Source: Halichoerus grypus (taxonomy: Eukaryota > Chordata > Mammalia > Carnivora > Phocidae). Taken from it: a stretch of 64,000 nucleotides of DNA. This document shows, piece by piece, positions 36,901-51,900 of this stretch. Positions within the stretch are counted from its first letter, which is position 1. The number at the start of each line of letters is the position of its first letter. The stretch lies in the NCBI RefSeq assembly GCF_964656455.1, contig NC_135724.1, positions 15,328,919-15,392,918 of the forward strand. The letters run 5' to 3'. The notes beneath the pieces were generated by a model. The model was not told where the DNA came from and did not search any database. It saw only the letters and a list, made by a program, of their open reading frames with translations. The translations under genes and the position numbers were made by a program.

Positions 36901-39900
36901 TGGAGTCTGCTTAAGATTCTCTCTCTCTCTCCCTCTGCCCCTTCCCTTCCTCTCTCTCTCTCTAAAAAAAAAAAAAAAAATTAAATTAAATTATATTTTA
37001 AAAAAAGACTTTACTTCTAGTTTCCACTTAAGACTGCAAGAGACTCACAAAAATTAAGATAATAATATAGTCAGAAGAAAATAATTTCAAAGACAGACAA
37101 AGCACATTTTTTTCCTAACAGTTGTTCTTATTAGCATGGTTTCATGCCACTGGATGGTTGACTGGGACTTGGAGAGGAAAGTGGACAGAATGCTGGCAAA
37201 AATCTCAATTTTTTTCATTAATATCTACTTAGTGGCTTAATAATGATCTACTAAAGATTATCATAATTTGAAGTCCACCTTCTCCTATGATCTACTGTCC
37301 AGAAACCCAGCTGCATAGTATAACATACAAGAAAAAAGCAAGTACAATTAAATTACTCTTATTCTGTGCCAGAGAAATCAGAAAAGCAATTGTAACCAAG
37401 TAGTTTTAATTGTCTTAAAAATGAAAATATTGAATATAATCATCAGATAAAAGTCTTTTGGACCCTTGGCATATAAGACATAAAACTTAAATGAAACAGG
37501 TTTTAAAACCTAAGTGATTTGCATTTAGATAAGATAAAAATATTTATGATAATTGCTAAGTATACTTTTAAAATTATCTCAGGTAAAATTCAGGTAAGAA
37601 TTCTCAGCAAACAAAGTATAAACCAATTAAATTATAAAAAAAAAAGAAGTCCTTACCTCTGCATCAAACACAAGCTTAAAGTTATCTTTTTTCTTCAAAA
37701 CCTTATAGAAGTATTTTGCAAGTTCCATGTATCTGTTGATCTGTGCCTCAAAACCATGGGTTCCCTATAATAAAAAAAAAAAAAATTAAAATAAAGTTTC
37801 CATTCAAAAGTAAGTTCCTTTAAATTACATTGAAAAAGTTCCTGAAATTGATTACAATTATTTAAATGTACTTATTTAAATAATGTGATTATTATCTTAC
37901 TACTCGTAGGTGTTCTCCATTATTACTTCATTTTTATTTCCAGATCCTTATCCCACTTTGCTCCCTACTGTCTGTGAACTTAAGGCCAATTACTTAGGCT
38001 TCCATACTGCAGGGCCTAGATCTACACATGTTCGCTAAATATCTTGACATGTAATTTTCATCTGTCTAGTATGTAGAGCAAATTTTTTAAAATTACATGT
38101 AATGTTATGAGGAGTGGGAGAAATACTACAAATAAAGCTCTTGGCATATTTGCCAGCAGAATGTATTTAAAAATTAACAACCGTTGAGCTTCTGCTACAT
38201 CACAGGCATGCAGTTCAGTCCTTGAATCACATGGTTAAATTTACTTTTAGAAGAGCCCTAAAAGGTGGGCAACTGAGACACAGAAGCGCTGTCCAGTCTG
38301 TGTCTCCACCCACCTTCTTTCCCTCGATGATTTCTGCTTGTCTCGTGGTACTAAGCACTACACAGGGGGTGACTTTCCCACACCCTGTTTTCATTTGAGA
38401 CCTTCTCTCTGAATCTCAGACTTATACACTAAACTACTTATTCAACTCTCCACTGAGATGACTAATGAACATCTCAAAATGGCATGTCCATGACTCAACT
38501 CCTGATCTTTCTACACAAACTTGGTTCTCCCACAGTCTTTCCAATGTCAATAATGTATCAATTTGATCTTCTAGTTGCTAAAGACCAAACCTTAAAGCTC
38601 TCCTATCCTTGAACTTCTGCTTTTTCTCCTAGTCCACATCTAACATTTTGGTAAATTTCATAAGGGTTACCTTCAAAATGTAATTAGAATCTAATATTCC
38701 TTAACCTGTCCACTGCCACTCTGCCGGCCCAGTCACTCTCTCCCCATTATTGAAATTGTCTCCTAACTGATCTCTTTGCTTCTGTCCATACACCCGTAAC
38801 CCAAGCTGTGGGTATGCATTCACAGTTATTCTAGGCTTTACAACCACATGAAGTGGTATGTTCGTGGATTCTCAATACATAAGCCTTTGTAATCAGAGCT
38901 GGCTTCATGGGCATGCCACCTGCACGGTCACGCAGGCCTTATACTCAGAAGGGATTTGTGTTTAGTTTAATTCTCTGCCATTGCTGTCCTGAAATTCTTT
39001 AAAATTTTGCCTTGGGCTTGTGTTTGTAGGTAAAGTGAATAAAGTGTCCCTAGTGAGACTGTGGATCATGCATGTGAGCTAAGGAGATACAGGCAACTTC
39101 CATGTCTTGCCACCCTATTCACACACAGCATTCGCAATGTTCAATGAACACAGGATTCCACTGGCCCTGTCATATGTGGGAGCTCCGTGACTCTCCATGC
39201 GAGTACAGGTGAACACAACTGAGCAAGCGGGGATGGTAAGAGCCCTAAGAGGCCACACGTTATGCTCAAACCAGAACTTGTTCCCAACAGAATTTGTTTC
39301 CTTCACTCCTTATCCTTTTCAGTGAATTCAATATCTTTCTCCACAGGAAGTATATATGTATATTTTGTGTAATATTTATAATATGTATATTTTATATGTA
39401 CACATATATAATATATGTAAAAAATTTAATTTATGAATATGTGGTTAGAACCAACAACTCTCACAATTTTGAACAAACATTCATTTGGAAAAGGCATTGT
39501 TAGTATTTGAAATGCTTAAGAATATGAATGATTCAATATCAATGGACTGATTTCTTGTGATAACCACGTTATCATCTGATATTATGCCAGAAATTTTTCT
39601 TTGAGGGCAATCTGGTTTGGGGGAAGCTATAAACAGTTAAAAAGGGAAGGAGAAAAGTTAATAGAAATTTATTGATGAAGAATGTTCCTACTTTCAATTC
39701 TGAAGAAATGAGGCCAAGGATCACTGAAGTGATTACCATAGAATTTACTACTTTCCAGGAATTTTCCATATAGAACTTTTGGTGGCATTCATGCATATTG
39801 GATTGGCATTTAAAAATATCAAGGTATGTGTCCATATTGCAAATGCATCTTTAAGCTCTGTGAAAAAAAATCTACAAAGGTCGAATATTATAGACAATGG

Positions 39901-42900
39901 CACTTGTAGTTAAAGCTTTATTGGCCCCCGTTAGCCCATGTTCTCCAAAAAGCAGACATCACGATGAGATTAAAGGTGCCAGGATTTTAGTGGTGGAAGT
40001 AGCTTGTTGGAAGAGATTAGGAGGAGTTGGTTAGATTACGAGAAGAAGTCAGACCCTAAGTGAAGGGGAAAGGGGGCCTAAGTGGGGTGAGCTCCCTAGA
40101 CTACCATGAAGTCTGAGGAAAATACAGAAAGGCCACTGGGGAGGCCTCACACCAAGTCAGCTGTCAGAAGAGCCTTATGCCTCTCAGGAAGGGGAATGCC
40201 TTAGAATCCTAGACTCAGTCACTGGCTGGGAGAAAACTTTGGGAAACAGCCCTGGGGCAAATGTCATTATGAATCTAAGAGAAGCAGATGGGGCTTTTGG
40301 ACAATTAAACTCCCTATAGCATTCTCATGGCCAAAACAGATTCATTTTAAGAATCCAAAAGCAGTCCAACCCATGCAGAAAAATCCATGTAAAAGGAAGC
40401 TTTTGTGTTATATTTGCTTTTGCATGTATAGTCAATGTTTGTAGCATCTCATATTAGTATATGATTGTCTCCTTATTTTTATAACCTATCAGTATTTTAT
40501 GTAATTGACTTTATTTATAAGAAATATGAATTTCATTAACAGTGGCTCCTCTTTCTACCATCAATGAAGTACACATTGTGTAATTAGAGCAAAGGAGGAC
40601 AAAATAGAATTTTTCAAACTTGCAAGTCAACTCCTCCCTTTCGAACCTGCTATGGATATTTCCTGAACTTGATTTCCAGTGTGAGTCATGTTTTTTTAAT
40701 GGGAAAAGCATTTGCATTCCAGTGTATACTGAGTTTTTCTGTAATCATCTGCACCCACTGAAAGGGTATTAAATTTTTCTTATCTCCCCAGGAGTCAAAT
40801 GCTTTTCAAAAGAAGATACTTTAGCATTCAGGGGTAAACATGAGCTCTCTCCTTCCCTCCCTCTCCCTCAGAGTGGGTGTGCCAGCTCAAGTACAAGATT
40901 CCAGTTTCCGAAATGCAGGCTCCCTGTCCTGTGGTAGAAATCTCCTTTGCACACATAGGGTGATGTGACATGGCCTCACCGTGTTGCCTGAGGGGGAACC
41001 AGGGTATGGAAAACTGACACTGAGATATTCTCTAAGTAAATAGGTGATCTTCCTCTGATTCAGAAACCTTATGTTTATAGGAAAGATGAAGTAAATAAAT
41101 ATAGATACTAAATATTCAGTGGTCACATCTGTTTTATAGAAGGCCAAACAAGGTGGCCCAAGTACACAATTCTTTGACAGTCTAGCTTAATCCAGGCCAA
41201 ACGTGCTTATCTGTGCCTTTTAAACTGCAGGTCATAGGCCATTGGTGGATAATAGAACCAGTTAAGTGGGTCATACCAGCTTTTCTTTCAAAGAGAAAGA
41301 GTAAAATAGAAAATATTAGAGAATTTCATATTATAAGATGTTTTCCTGAAACTTTTGTTTTAATTATGTGTGTGTATCTATTATTGGGCCACAACATAAA
41401 ATTTATTTCTTACTGTGGATTGCATTAAAAAAGGTTAAATGCCACTCCTTTATTGTATAAAATAATAGATGAACTATATGATGCTTTTCATAATCCCTTA
41501 CATATATAATTTCTTTTATAAATGTTTCGATACATATTGAGCATTTATGAGTTCAAGGATAAACCTGTTGACAAGTATCTAGGTGTATATACTCATTTAA
41601 GGAACGTCAAGGTATATGCAGTGACTGACAGCTAAGCTTTAGCAGAACCAGCAACCTCTTACAGAATTCAGGAGGTCCATGAGAATATTTACATAAGTAA
41701 AATATGTACAGAATCAGACTGAGGGATATTTGGATTATCAGTGTCTGAGAGATCTACACAAAATTTTGAGCTTTGTGTTTGCAAAAATTTGAACTTAGAA
41801 TATTTTTTAAAGCAAGTTTAACGAAATTTCCAAACTGGATATTTAAAAATCTTCAGGAAAAGAACTTAGACAATGCATATCTTTGAATAGTGAAAGTTAT
41901 CAGTGAAACTCCAAGATGAACTAATGGCTGATTGTCTTCCTGAGTAACTGATATTCTTGTATCAGAATGTTGACTATACATCAGGTTGTTGCTGGGTGAC
42001 TTCTATGAAAAGTGGTGTCTCTGGTTTTGTGGTAATAGATTTCTAACAAGAACAACAAAAAAAAGACGTCAAATTAAATAGCAGTGTCGGTAATACATTA
42101 TAGATGGTGTTAGTTCATGTCAAAGCTTTCATCTGCACAGAACCCAATGTCCATCTTTCTATAGAGGACTGGGGATGGAGTGATAGAAACAGCTTCTAAA
42201 AGCATGCCAATTATTTAAGTTAAAACTTATAAATAAGGGGCAGGCGAAGGGTATAGAACATATCCTGCTGTTGTCATAATCTTTGGAGAGAACATCTGCT
42301 GATCTTGACTCCAAGGTAGATTGCACATCGATGTAATAAATAAGGGTTCACATCTGAGAATCTATGTTGACTTTATGTCTACTTGACTATTAACAATTCC
42401 AATGAGTAGGAGGGAAAAAACAGTTTTTTTTAAAAAGTTGCAGACAAATTTATATTCTTAATAGATTTTTATTCCTACAGTTTGGTAGAGTATATAGTAA
42501 CAGTGGGACATGCCAAATTTTTTTCCACCTCAGTTGGAATTTAGACCTGAGAAGCCAAGCTTGTCATCTGTAATTAGAAATATAGTGGTTTTCTTGAGAG
42601 ATGTTTAGGAAAATAATGAGACTAAAACTTTGGAAAAGACACCCAAATAGAACTCTAAAAAAATGGAATAGCCTATACTCTTTATCCAAATGAAGAGGAC
42701 CTAATAAAAGGGATGACAATTTCCTACCTTTGCTTTCCACATTAACCATAGCTTAAAGATATCAACATGTCGGCCACACTGAATAGTTTTATCTCCAGTG
42801 TCAAAGTCTACGTCGTAGAGTTTATCTGGCTGGAAAAGACATCCAGCTCGCATCTGGTTGCATGCTTCCAGAAGACCCTAAAGAGGGAATAATATATCTA

Positions 42901-45900
42901 CATGCAGATTATATACATTTCAGTAAGAAACCACCATTATTTATTTCAATTAACTTAGCATTTCTACTTTACATACACTTTTTTTCGGTTACCTTCATTT
43001 ATTTTATTTTTTAAAATTGTATAAAGTTTTGCATTTTAATTCCGGTATAGTTAACATACAGTGTTATATTACTTTTGGGTGTATAATCTAGTGATTCAAC
43101 AATTCCGTATGTTATTCAGTGCATGCACTTTTAAAGAGAATTTTATCTTATATAAAAATATGTTACTTTTCTAGGATTTTAATATATCCAGTTGTTCTTT
43201 GGGTTTATCTGGAACAACAGATGGTATAATTGGATTAACATGATTTCTATATTTTTCTTTAACTTTTCTCAAAGTCCTTGAAGTTTTGCTGCTCTTTTGA
43301 ATCACTTGCTACAATATACTGAAGTTAATGAGCACTGAGGGCCTTGTTCACTTGAACTAAACTATCCCATGAATCAGCCGTTTGGGTGCCAGTTAGCAAA
43401 GTGCTCTGAGAGTCACAGTAGGTAGAGAATAAAGTAACCCATTCATTTAATTTTGTGCTTCTCACATAAAAGATGTTGAAAGAGTGGAGAAATATTTGCT
43501 TTGGATGGTTAAGAAGAAATGTTTCCCATCACCCAGTTAAAGAGAGACTTTTCTCAAAGGGTGTGTGCAGAGAGAGCACAACCAAGGCTAAATCCGTGTG
43601 CACAGACGGGGTACCGTTTAAATATACATCAAGCATAACTTTTGTACAAGAAGCAAATAACAATATTATGTGTTTAGTATCAACTGGCCGCTTCACAAAT
43701 AGTATATCATTTGAGCCTCACAGAACTCTCATAGCAGAGGTACTATTGTTCTATCATTTTTGTAGACTGAGGAAATGGATACTTTAACATATTGAGCAAT
43801 CTTCAAGGTCACATAACCAAACAGTGATCAATCTGGGATCTGACAGAAGGGCAGTTTGTCTTGGAGTTTGTGGAAACCCAACTTCAAAGCAAAAATCTCA
43901 CACTCCTTTGTTTAGGATAGGCTGTGGATCTAGGCAAAGGAGCACAATGTGGTGGTAAGAATTGAAGTATTTAGGGGAAAAGGAATAGAAATGATACCTT
44001 GAAAAGAGTGCCTTATGTATCTATATGTTAGGACTTCTCTTTACACATGTAAATATTTTCTTTACTTCAAACTCCCTTTTAATGTTATGTTAGACAAGAG
44101 CTGGAGACTATTTAAAATACTTTAAAACAGTATAATCAGTGTAAGTTTTATCTACTCTCCTGATGTGATAAGTAAGCTACAGTTAGTCATATTTACCCCC
44201 AATCTGTTGCGCACTGTGCGGGGGCTGCGGATTTGTGGTGAGCAAGGGTGGAAATGCTCTGCCCCACGGACCTTACAACCTGGGCTTCAGGAGGTTGGGT
44301 GGGTTGGACACTAAACCAAATATGGCATATGTGAATGTGAAATTGTACCAAGGTTAAATGCTATGAAGGAGTTTCACAGTGTTGGAATATTCCACTCTAA
44401 GGATCAAGGATTTTTCCCTTAGTCTGAAAGTCTAGGAAGACTTCTGGGTAAAAGTCATTTTCAAGTTCAGTATGAGCTAAACTAGAAAGATGCTGGGGGA
44501 ACGTGTGGGAGACAAAATGGAGCCAGACCCTGATAGGCAGAAGGAGAAACTCCTGCGAAGGTCATAGGCGACAAGCTGCATGATTCCTTGGAAGTAAGGG
44601 CAGGTCAAGGGATATCAAGGGCAGAAAGCAAAAGGAAGCACAAGATGAATGGGAGAGCCGAGAAGGGTATGGGCTGTACCTCCCAGGCTTTGTAGGCCAT
44701 GTCAGGGATTTTAATCCCCATCCTAAAAGCAATGAGAAGCCACTGAATGGGTTTCAATTTTGCATTATGAAAAAGTTCTTCTGGTTGAAAGAGATTGACA
44801 TGATTAGCACTTCATTTCAAAAACACACAGCACGGGGTGCCTGGGTGGCTCAGTCGTTAAGCGTCTGCCTTCGGCTCAGGTCATGATCCCAGGGTCCTGG
44901 GATCGAGCCCCGCATTGGGCTCCCTGCTCAGGGGAGAGCCTGCTTCTCCCTCTCCCACTCCCCCTGCTTGTGTTCCCTCTCTCACTGTGTCTCTCTTTGT
45001 CAAATAAATAAATAAAATCTTTAAAAAAACAAAAACAAAACACACGGCACTTCCTTTCCCTTAAACAATTAAATAAAAGACATTTAAAATAGTTTTAATT
45101 GTATTTTAGGTACAGTTACAGCAAAATATATATACTTATAGTGCCTATATGTGCCTTTTCAGCATCAAAAAATATATTCATCAAATACTGAATATACTTG
45201 GTTTAAACTGCTCATTAAGGCATGAGTTAAAATGGTCTAATGTGCAACCTTAGGCATTCAGATGGTTGAATAGATAAGGATCAAATGTTCCTCTTAATTT
45301 AAGGCTACAGCACAATAGGCTTATTTTCCAGAGATGACCCTAAAAATAGTGAAAGCTTTAGTAGTTTGGGGGTTCTGTTCTCCCTCCATTGATCATCTAT
45401 CTGTCTTTAAGAAAAGATAAAAAAGAAGTATAAAACAAGAAACAGAAACTTAACTTCTTTGAGGAACACATGATATGTGATAACAGAATAAAATGTACTA
45501 TTTCAACGTACTCACTATGGATGAAGAAATCAGGGAAGACTGCAAAACATTTGTTTTTGAGTCTTAAACATAAAGATATCAGAAATCTGAACGTTGAGGA
45601 CAGACCTGTTAGCAACAGGAAGAGGGAGCAAACTCAGAAGCTTCTTAAAGAAAACAAATGTAGTCAAACTATAATTTCCAGATATTGGACACACAGGAGA
45701 GGACAGGAAGGAGTAGCCTATTAACCTGCAGGCTTCAAACACAAGGCAGCTGCCCTTTTATTGATGGGATATTGAAGGAATATGGCCACCATGTGGCCAA
45801 CTTCACAGTCTGAAGCAGAGCTAAAAGTTCCAGCCTGCGTCGCTGAGAATGGCCTAGGCTAAGAGAGAATAAAGACTCTTTCAGAAGAGACAAAGTGGGC

Positions 45901-48900
45901 ACTGAGTACTCAGGAGTGAGTTTCTTAAATTCCACATATAAGTGAAATCACATGGTATTTATCTTTCTCTGACTGACTTATTTTGCTTAAGCAAGATACC
46001 GTCTAGCTCCATCCACATTGTGGCAAATGGCAAGATTTCATTTTTATGGCTGAAAGAGAGAGGCAAACCAAGAAATACACTCTTAACCCTAGAGAACAAA
46101 CTGATGGTTACCAGAGGGGAGGTGGTGGGAGGGATGGGGGAAATAGGTGATGGGGATTAAGGAGGGCACTTGTGATAAGCACAATATATTGTACACCTGA
46201 AACTAATATTACACTGTATGTTAACTACACTAGAATTTAAATACTATTTAAAAATAATTCAAATAAATTTTTTTAAAAAAGAGTAAGTTAAGGCAACTTG
46301 TAGTAAGAATACCGACACTTTATTTTTATATCCAAACTCTTTAGATTGCTGGTGAGTAAGAGAGAAAGAAAATAAAGCTGTAACTGATACTACATAAAAT
46401 GCATTTGCATTTCTGACAATGACATGGAGATAAGAATTCCTAAGTTGAACCTCATCATTGTATCCCTCCTTGGAGGAGATCATGGGCTTATCTCTCTGTG
46501 TAGCATTGCGTTTACTATTGATGGAGATAAAATACACAAATGAATAAGCATATAATGATTTCATACAACCCATAAATTTGTGCTTTCTATGCTAAAAATA
46601 TATTGCAGTTACTCATAGTTATCTACACTTAAAATAAGCGACATTTTTGGCCCTACACTCTGAAATAACAAATGGCCTGTGGGCCAAATTTGATCCCTAA
46701 GAGACATTTTGTTCGTTCATGGTGTTTTTAATAAGTGGGGCATGAATGATCAGGTTTTTTATAGACCTCATCACCGCCCACTGTGTCATCCCAGATCTTA
46801 TCCACACATGGAGTTACCACCTGTGCTTACAGTCATTTGGTTTTGTGGCACCTCAATGACCCAGTGGCTACTTAAAGATCAAGGGGGAAGATCAGTTTAG
46901 GAGGGCAAATTGTCCTGCACTGTGCTAATTCAATGAGGCCATAATTATTTTGATTTTTAACATTCACAAAGAAGCTAGTCTTTACCAAGACATCCATCAC
47001 AGCACTACTTAAAAATAGAAATCATTTACTTTGTCCCGGATCAGGATAGCAGAGCACTGAAGGGGGACACCCATGAGTTTATGTGGATTCCAGGTCACAG
47101 AGTTGGCCCTAGGTGATAAAACAGCTCCAATCAGTGCTCACAGTCTAATGAAAGAGAACAGAAGCCTAAACAGGTAATTTTGCTTTCACAAGCAATGGCG
47201 CAGGTCTTACCTTTCAATGCCGCTGAGTTTATGGGAGTGGTTTCTGGACAGCAACAATCCACCTCCCCAGGCTGCCTACAGGTACAAAAGATATGTGCTC
47301 TTCTATTAATTCTTTCTTTTTAAATAGCATCGGCCACTTTTTCCCATGTTAAATTATTTCAAAATTTGATGAACCTTTAATTGCTGTGTTAGATAATTAT
47401 AAACTTGACTATCATTATACTACTTATAAGAACAATGCATTTTAAAATTTCCTCCTATGAATTCTCATTGCCTATTTGTGACACGGTAAAGTTTTAGGTT
47501 TCTAATTAATTCAAACACCTTTTGTATAATTTCCAGAGACAGATAAAAAAGTTGGCATCAAATTTGGCAATACCACAGAAAAATTAGCATCTCTCCCATG
47601 TTGTATAATTTTAAATTTGTCTAACTCTTACCAAAGCTGAAGCAAGTTTTGCCCAAAGTCATTGTACTAAATTAATAGCATCAAAAATTGTGATTTCCTT
47701 AATAGGTATTAATTTTAAAATGTTTATTAGAGTAATGGCCTAAATCTTCTTTTGATTTAAAATCAGGTTTAAGGGGCATCTGGGTGGCTCAGTTGGTTAA
47801 GTGCTCGATTCTTGATTTTGGCTCAGGTCATGATCTCAGGGTCCTGGGATTGAGCCCCGCATCAGGCTCTGCACTCAGCATAGAGTCAGCTTGAGATTTT
47901 CTTCCTCTCCCTCTAACCCTTCCCCTGCTCACACGAGAGTGCTCTCTCTCTCTCAAATAAATAAAAATAAATAAATAGATAAATAGATAAATAAATAAAA
48001 TCAGATTTAACTATTTCGTCAAATTTATTTTCTAAATTGTTGGTTGAAGAGAGGTTTGGGCTCTTTTACAATACTTGATACATTTGTAGCTCTTTCCAGG
48101 CTAATATATTAAGTCTATTTTATTCATTATAAAAATTAATTTCCAGAGAAACTTTCACCTGGCCTGCAATGTCAATGAAGCGATTTTAAGGACTGCTCAT
48201 AGGATACATTTTTTAAAGGGGAAGTTATGAGTCAGACTAAAGGAGGTGACTTACGTCCACGTGCATCCAGAGGCTGTGTGTCTCACAAATATCAGCGATG
48301 TCGTGGAAAGGGTCACAGGCCCCAAACACTGTGGCGCCAGCTGTGGATGTGACACAGGAAGGGGTCTGGCCCTGGTGATGACACAAGCTGAGTTGTGGGC
48401 AGAGCCTCAGGAAGTGCACAGGAACAGTCCTGTCACTTCACCACTGCACTCCTGGGCACCAGGAAGCTGGATGACTTGGACACGAACACTAAGTACCTTA
48501 TAATTTCAAATATTCTGAGGTACCTCCAGGACTGGAAGAAGTAGTGTAACCATAGCAGGAACTCATATCACTGCCTCTGAGTTTCAGTTATTATATTTCT
48601 CTCCAAATTTATTTTCGCAAAATAATACCACAAAAATGGAGATGACCAAATTCCTTTATGTAGTCCATGTCCTGATAACTTTTCATTGGATATCTGACAG
48701 AAAATTATGAGAGAAATACTGCAATGTTAACTTAATTATTTCAGTTTAATTTTATAAGGAATTTCCCACACTTAGGGATTATTTTATTTCTCTTAGCAAT
48801 TACCTTACCAGTTGTTTTTCACTAATGAAAATAGGTAAAGAAAATAAAAATGAATTTACGTGTTAAGTATGGAGCTATAGAACATACCTTTGTTTTAGCT

Positions 48901-51900
48901 TGTAATATATTTTTCTCTAACTCATCTGGAATCATCTTTCCCCTTAAAAATACAAATACACATTGATTTATCATGAGTGAATATGCATACCAATTCTACC
49001 AATGAGAAGAATAAATGATATGCAAGACTAAAAAAAATTAGTTTTTAGTGTCTCCCTAAGGCATTTATATGTGTGTAAACACATATTAGGTAAATGTTCA
49101 GTTCCCAAAAACCAATGGTAAATATCATGTTGAATTAAAGAATGTTCAGTGTGCTATTCGGTCATCTTAAAATTTGTATTACTTACGCTTTCTAAGAAAG
49201 ACACAGAATTATAATCTTTCTTTCAAGTGATTAAACTTCAATTTATTTTATTTTATTTTTTAAAGATATTATTTGTTTATTTATTTATTTATTTGTCAGA
49301 GAGAGAGAGCACAAGCAGGGAGAGCAGCAGGCAGAGGAGAGGGAGAAGCAGGCTCCCCAATGAGCAAGGAGTCCCAGGACCCTGAGGTCATGACCTGAGC
49401 CAAAGGCAGATGCTTAACTGACTGAGCCACCCAGACATCCCTAAACTTCAATTTAAAGTAAAGACCTCTTCTCTGGCACATACCCTCACCCTGACCCTGG
49501 CTGTAACCCTGAACCTAACCCTAGATCTGGGGGGAAAAAAAGGAGAAGATATGGTATATATACACAATGGACTATTACTCAGCCATATAAAAGAATGAAA
49601 TCCTACCATTTGCAAAGACATGGATGGAGCTAGAGGGTATTATGCTAAGCAAAATAAGTCAGTCAGAGAAAGACAAATACCATATGATTTCACTCATATG
49701 TGGAATTTAGGAAACAAAACAAATGAGCAAATGGGGAGAGAGGCAAACCATGAAACAGACTTTCAACTCTAGAGAACAAACAGGTGGTTTCCAGAGGAGA
49801 GGTGGGTGGGAGATGGATGAAATAGGTGATGAGGAGTAAGGTGGGTACTAGTCATGAGGAGCACTGGGTGTTGTATGGAACTGTTGAATCACTATATTGT
49901 ACACCTAAAACTAGTATCACATTGTATGTTAAGTAACTGGAATTTAAATAAAAACTTAAAAAATAAAAAGTAAAAGCCTCTTGACATCAAGGTATAAAAA
50001 TCAGGTATCCAATTGCAGAGGGAGGAAAAAGGGTGGCAAATTTCAGATGGCCTTCACATTTCTTCACAGCAAATATCTGAGAAAAAAAAGTCAGTACTTT
50101 TCTACTCAGTCTGGGTATCAGACTGAAACCCAGCATGCCTATTGATGATTCACTAGAAGCATTCCTACTAACGTCAGGAATAAGATCAGGATGCTCACTA
50201 CCATCAGTACTATAGCATTTTTCTCTGAAGAAATTATCTATTATTTAAATGTATGATAGAAAGAAAGAAAGGAAAGAAAAGAGAAGAAAAAAGAAAAGAA
50301 GAAAAAAACCTAATGGGAGTACATATGGCTATATACCAGAAATACCTAAAATTATGTGTTAAAAAGCTTTTGAAAATAACAAGAATGTTGAGCAACTGGG
50401 TGCTTACAAGAGTAAATCATATTCTTATTTTTAAAAACTAATTGTTGTGAATAAATAATAGAATATCCCATTCATAATAATAAAAAAGATGTAAAGTATC
50501 TTGGGTGGGGGTGATTCTCAGGAAATGCACCCAGAATATATAAAGAAAATCAAACAAACAAACAAAAAAAAATCAAACAACTTGTAATAAAGTACTGAAT
50601 AATAAACTAATAAAACACATTTGCAAGATATTTTATATTCATTTACTTTATATTTCAGAATTTCTAAATACATAAAGATTCCTTACCAGCCAATTAACAA
50701 ATAATAACAACCAATAAAAAATGAGCAAAGAACATGAACAGACAAATCATGGTAATATACAATTGGCTGGTCAGAATTTTCAATGATAAAAGTATGGATA
50801 ATATTTGGGGTTAGCATTGTAGTTAAGAGCATCAATTATCTCAAAAATGTTTGAAGGGCAAATAAAAAATCTTTATGAAATTGTAAATCCAGACATTCTT
50901 TGAATCAATAATTCAGTTTCTAGTAATTCATGTGAGATATTCAAACAGACTCTCGAATATTTTTATACAATTATATTCATTTAATCATTGTTCTTAAACA
51001 CTAATATCTAGCAGGAAACCCGTAATTGTCTTTTAAAATAAGATTTATGAAATTCCGTTACATTTATAAAATGGAAAACTCTGAAGTAATTAAAAAAGAA
51101 TAAAGTCTGCATGAATTCATGGGATAAGATTTCTAAAACATATTCTAAACAAAAAAAACTATGAAAGCAAGTTACAGAATACACATAGAATTGATGTGTA
51201 AGTTTGATATGAATAAAAATGATCCTCAAAATATATGTAATATTTGTCATATTATTTATTTCTGAAACCTGGTATTCAAGGAAAATGGAAATACATTTTT
51301 ACTTTGTAGATTGCTAAAGCAATTGAGTTTTTATCTACAAATATTATTACATTTTCATGTGTATTTATTATGCATATAATTCAATATATTTAAAACAGTG
51401 AAGATCTGAGACAGTCCCACTCATATAAGACTGTATTTAGTAAAGAAATTTTAAGAATAGGATAGGATAACTTTGGCACTTCTTATCATACTAATGGCAG
51501 TTAAAATTTATTGAAATTGGGAGAGTATTCTTGCTAAAAATTGGAATAGGAAATAGGATTTTAATCTACGAAGCATAATGGTAATAATGATTTTTAAGAA
51601 TGTGTTAGAAACATACCTTTCATCACATTTTACTTCAATTACATTGTCAGTTCCAATACCAAGGACTGCTGCAGCGTTTTTTACTGAATAATGACCCTTG
51701 GACAAAAATGAAAATAGGAAGGGCATTCATTTCTCTGCATTTCATGATCATTTACACGAGTGCATTTGGGGGCATAAACACGTAGCTTTGAATGGGTTTG
51801 CGCATGTATACGTACATCTATATACACACGTACGGGTCTCAAGGCATATTTCCAGGCCCTCATGGTGACCTTTGTTCAGATGAAGGAGGTTGTGACACCT

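Larger units (their letters stand above)
42878..47029 (-). other. GAD3 intron (about 4 kb) with SINE, MIR and inverted L1
   Basis: It holds a short antisense L1 3' piece near 43010-43120, a MIR-like segment near 43640-43860, the SINE at 44834-45036 and the 5'-inverted L1 at 45925-46280. No other coding sequence was seen. Confidence 0.6.
48943..51616 (-). other. GAD3 intron with SINE, L1 and telomere-like motif
   Basis: It contains the SINE at 49246-49441, degenerate CCCTAA-like repeats at 49485-49527, an L1 3' end at 49545-49965 and a purine-rich tract at 50256-50307. The remaining AT-rich sequence shows nothing recognisable. Confidence 0.6.
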
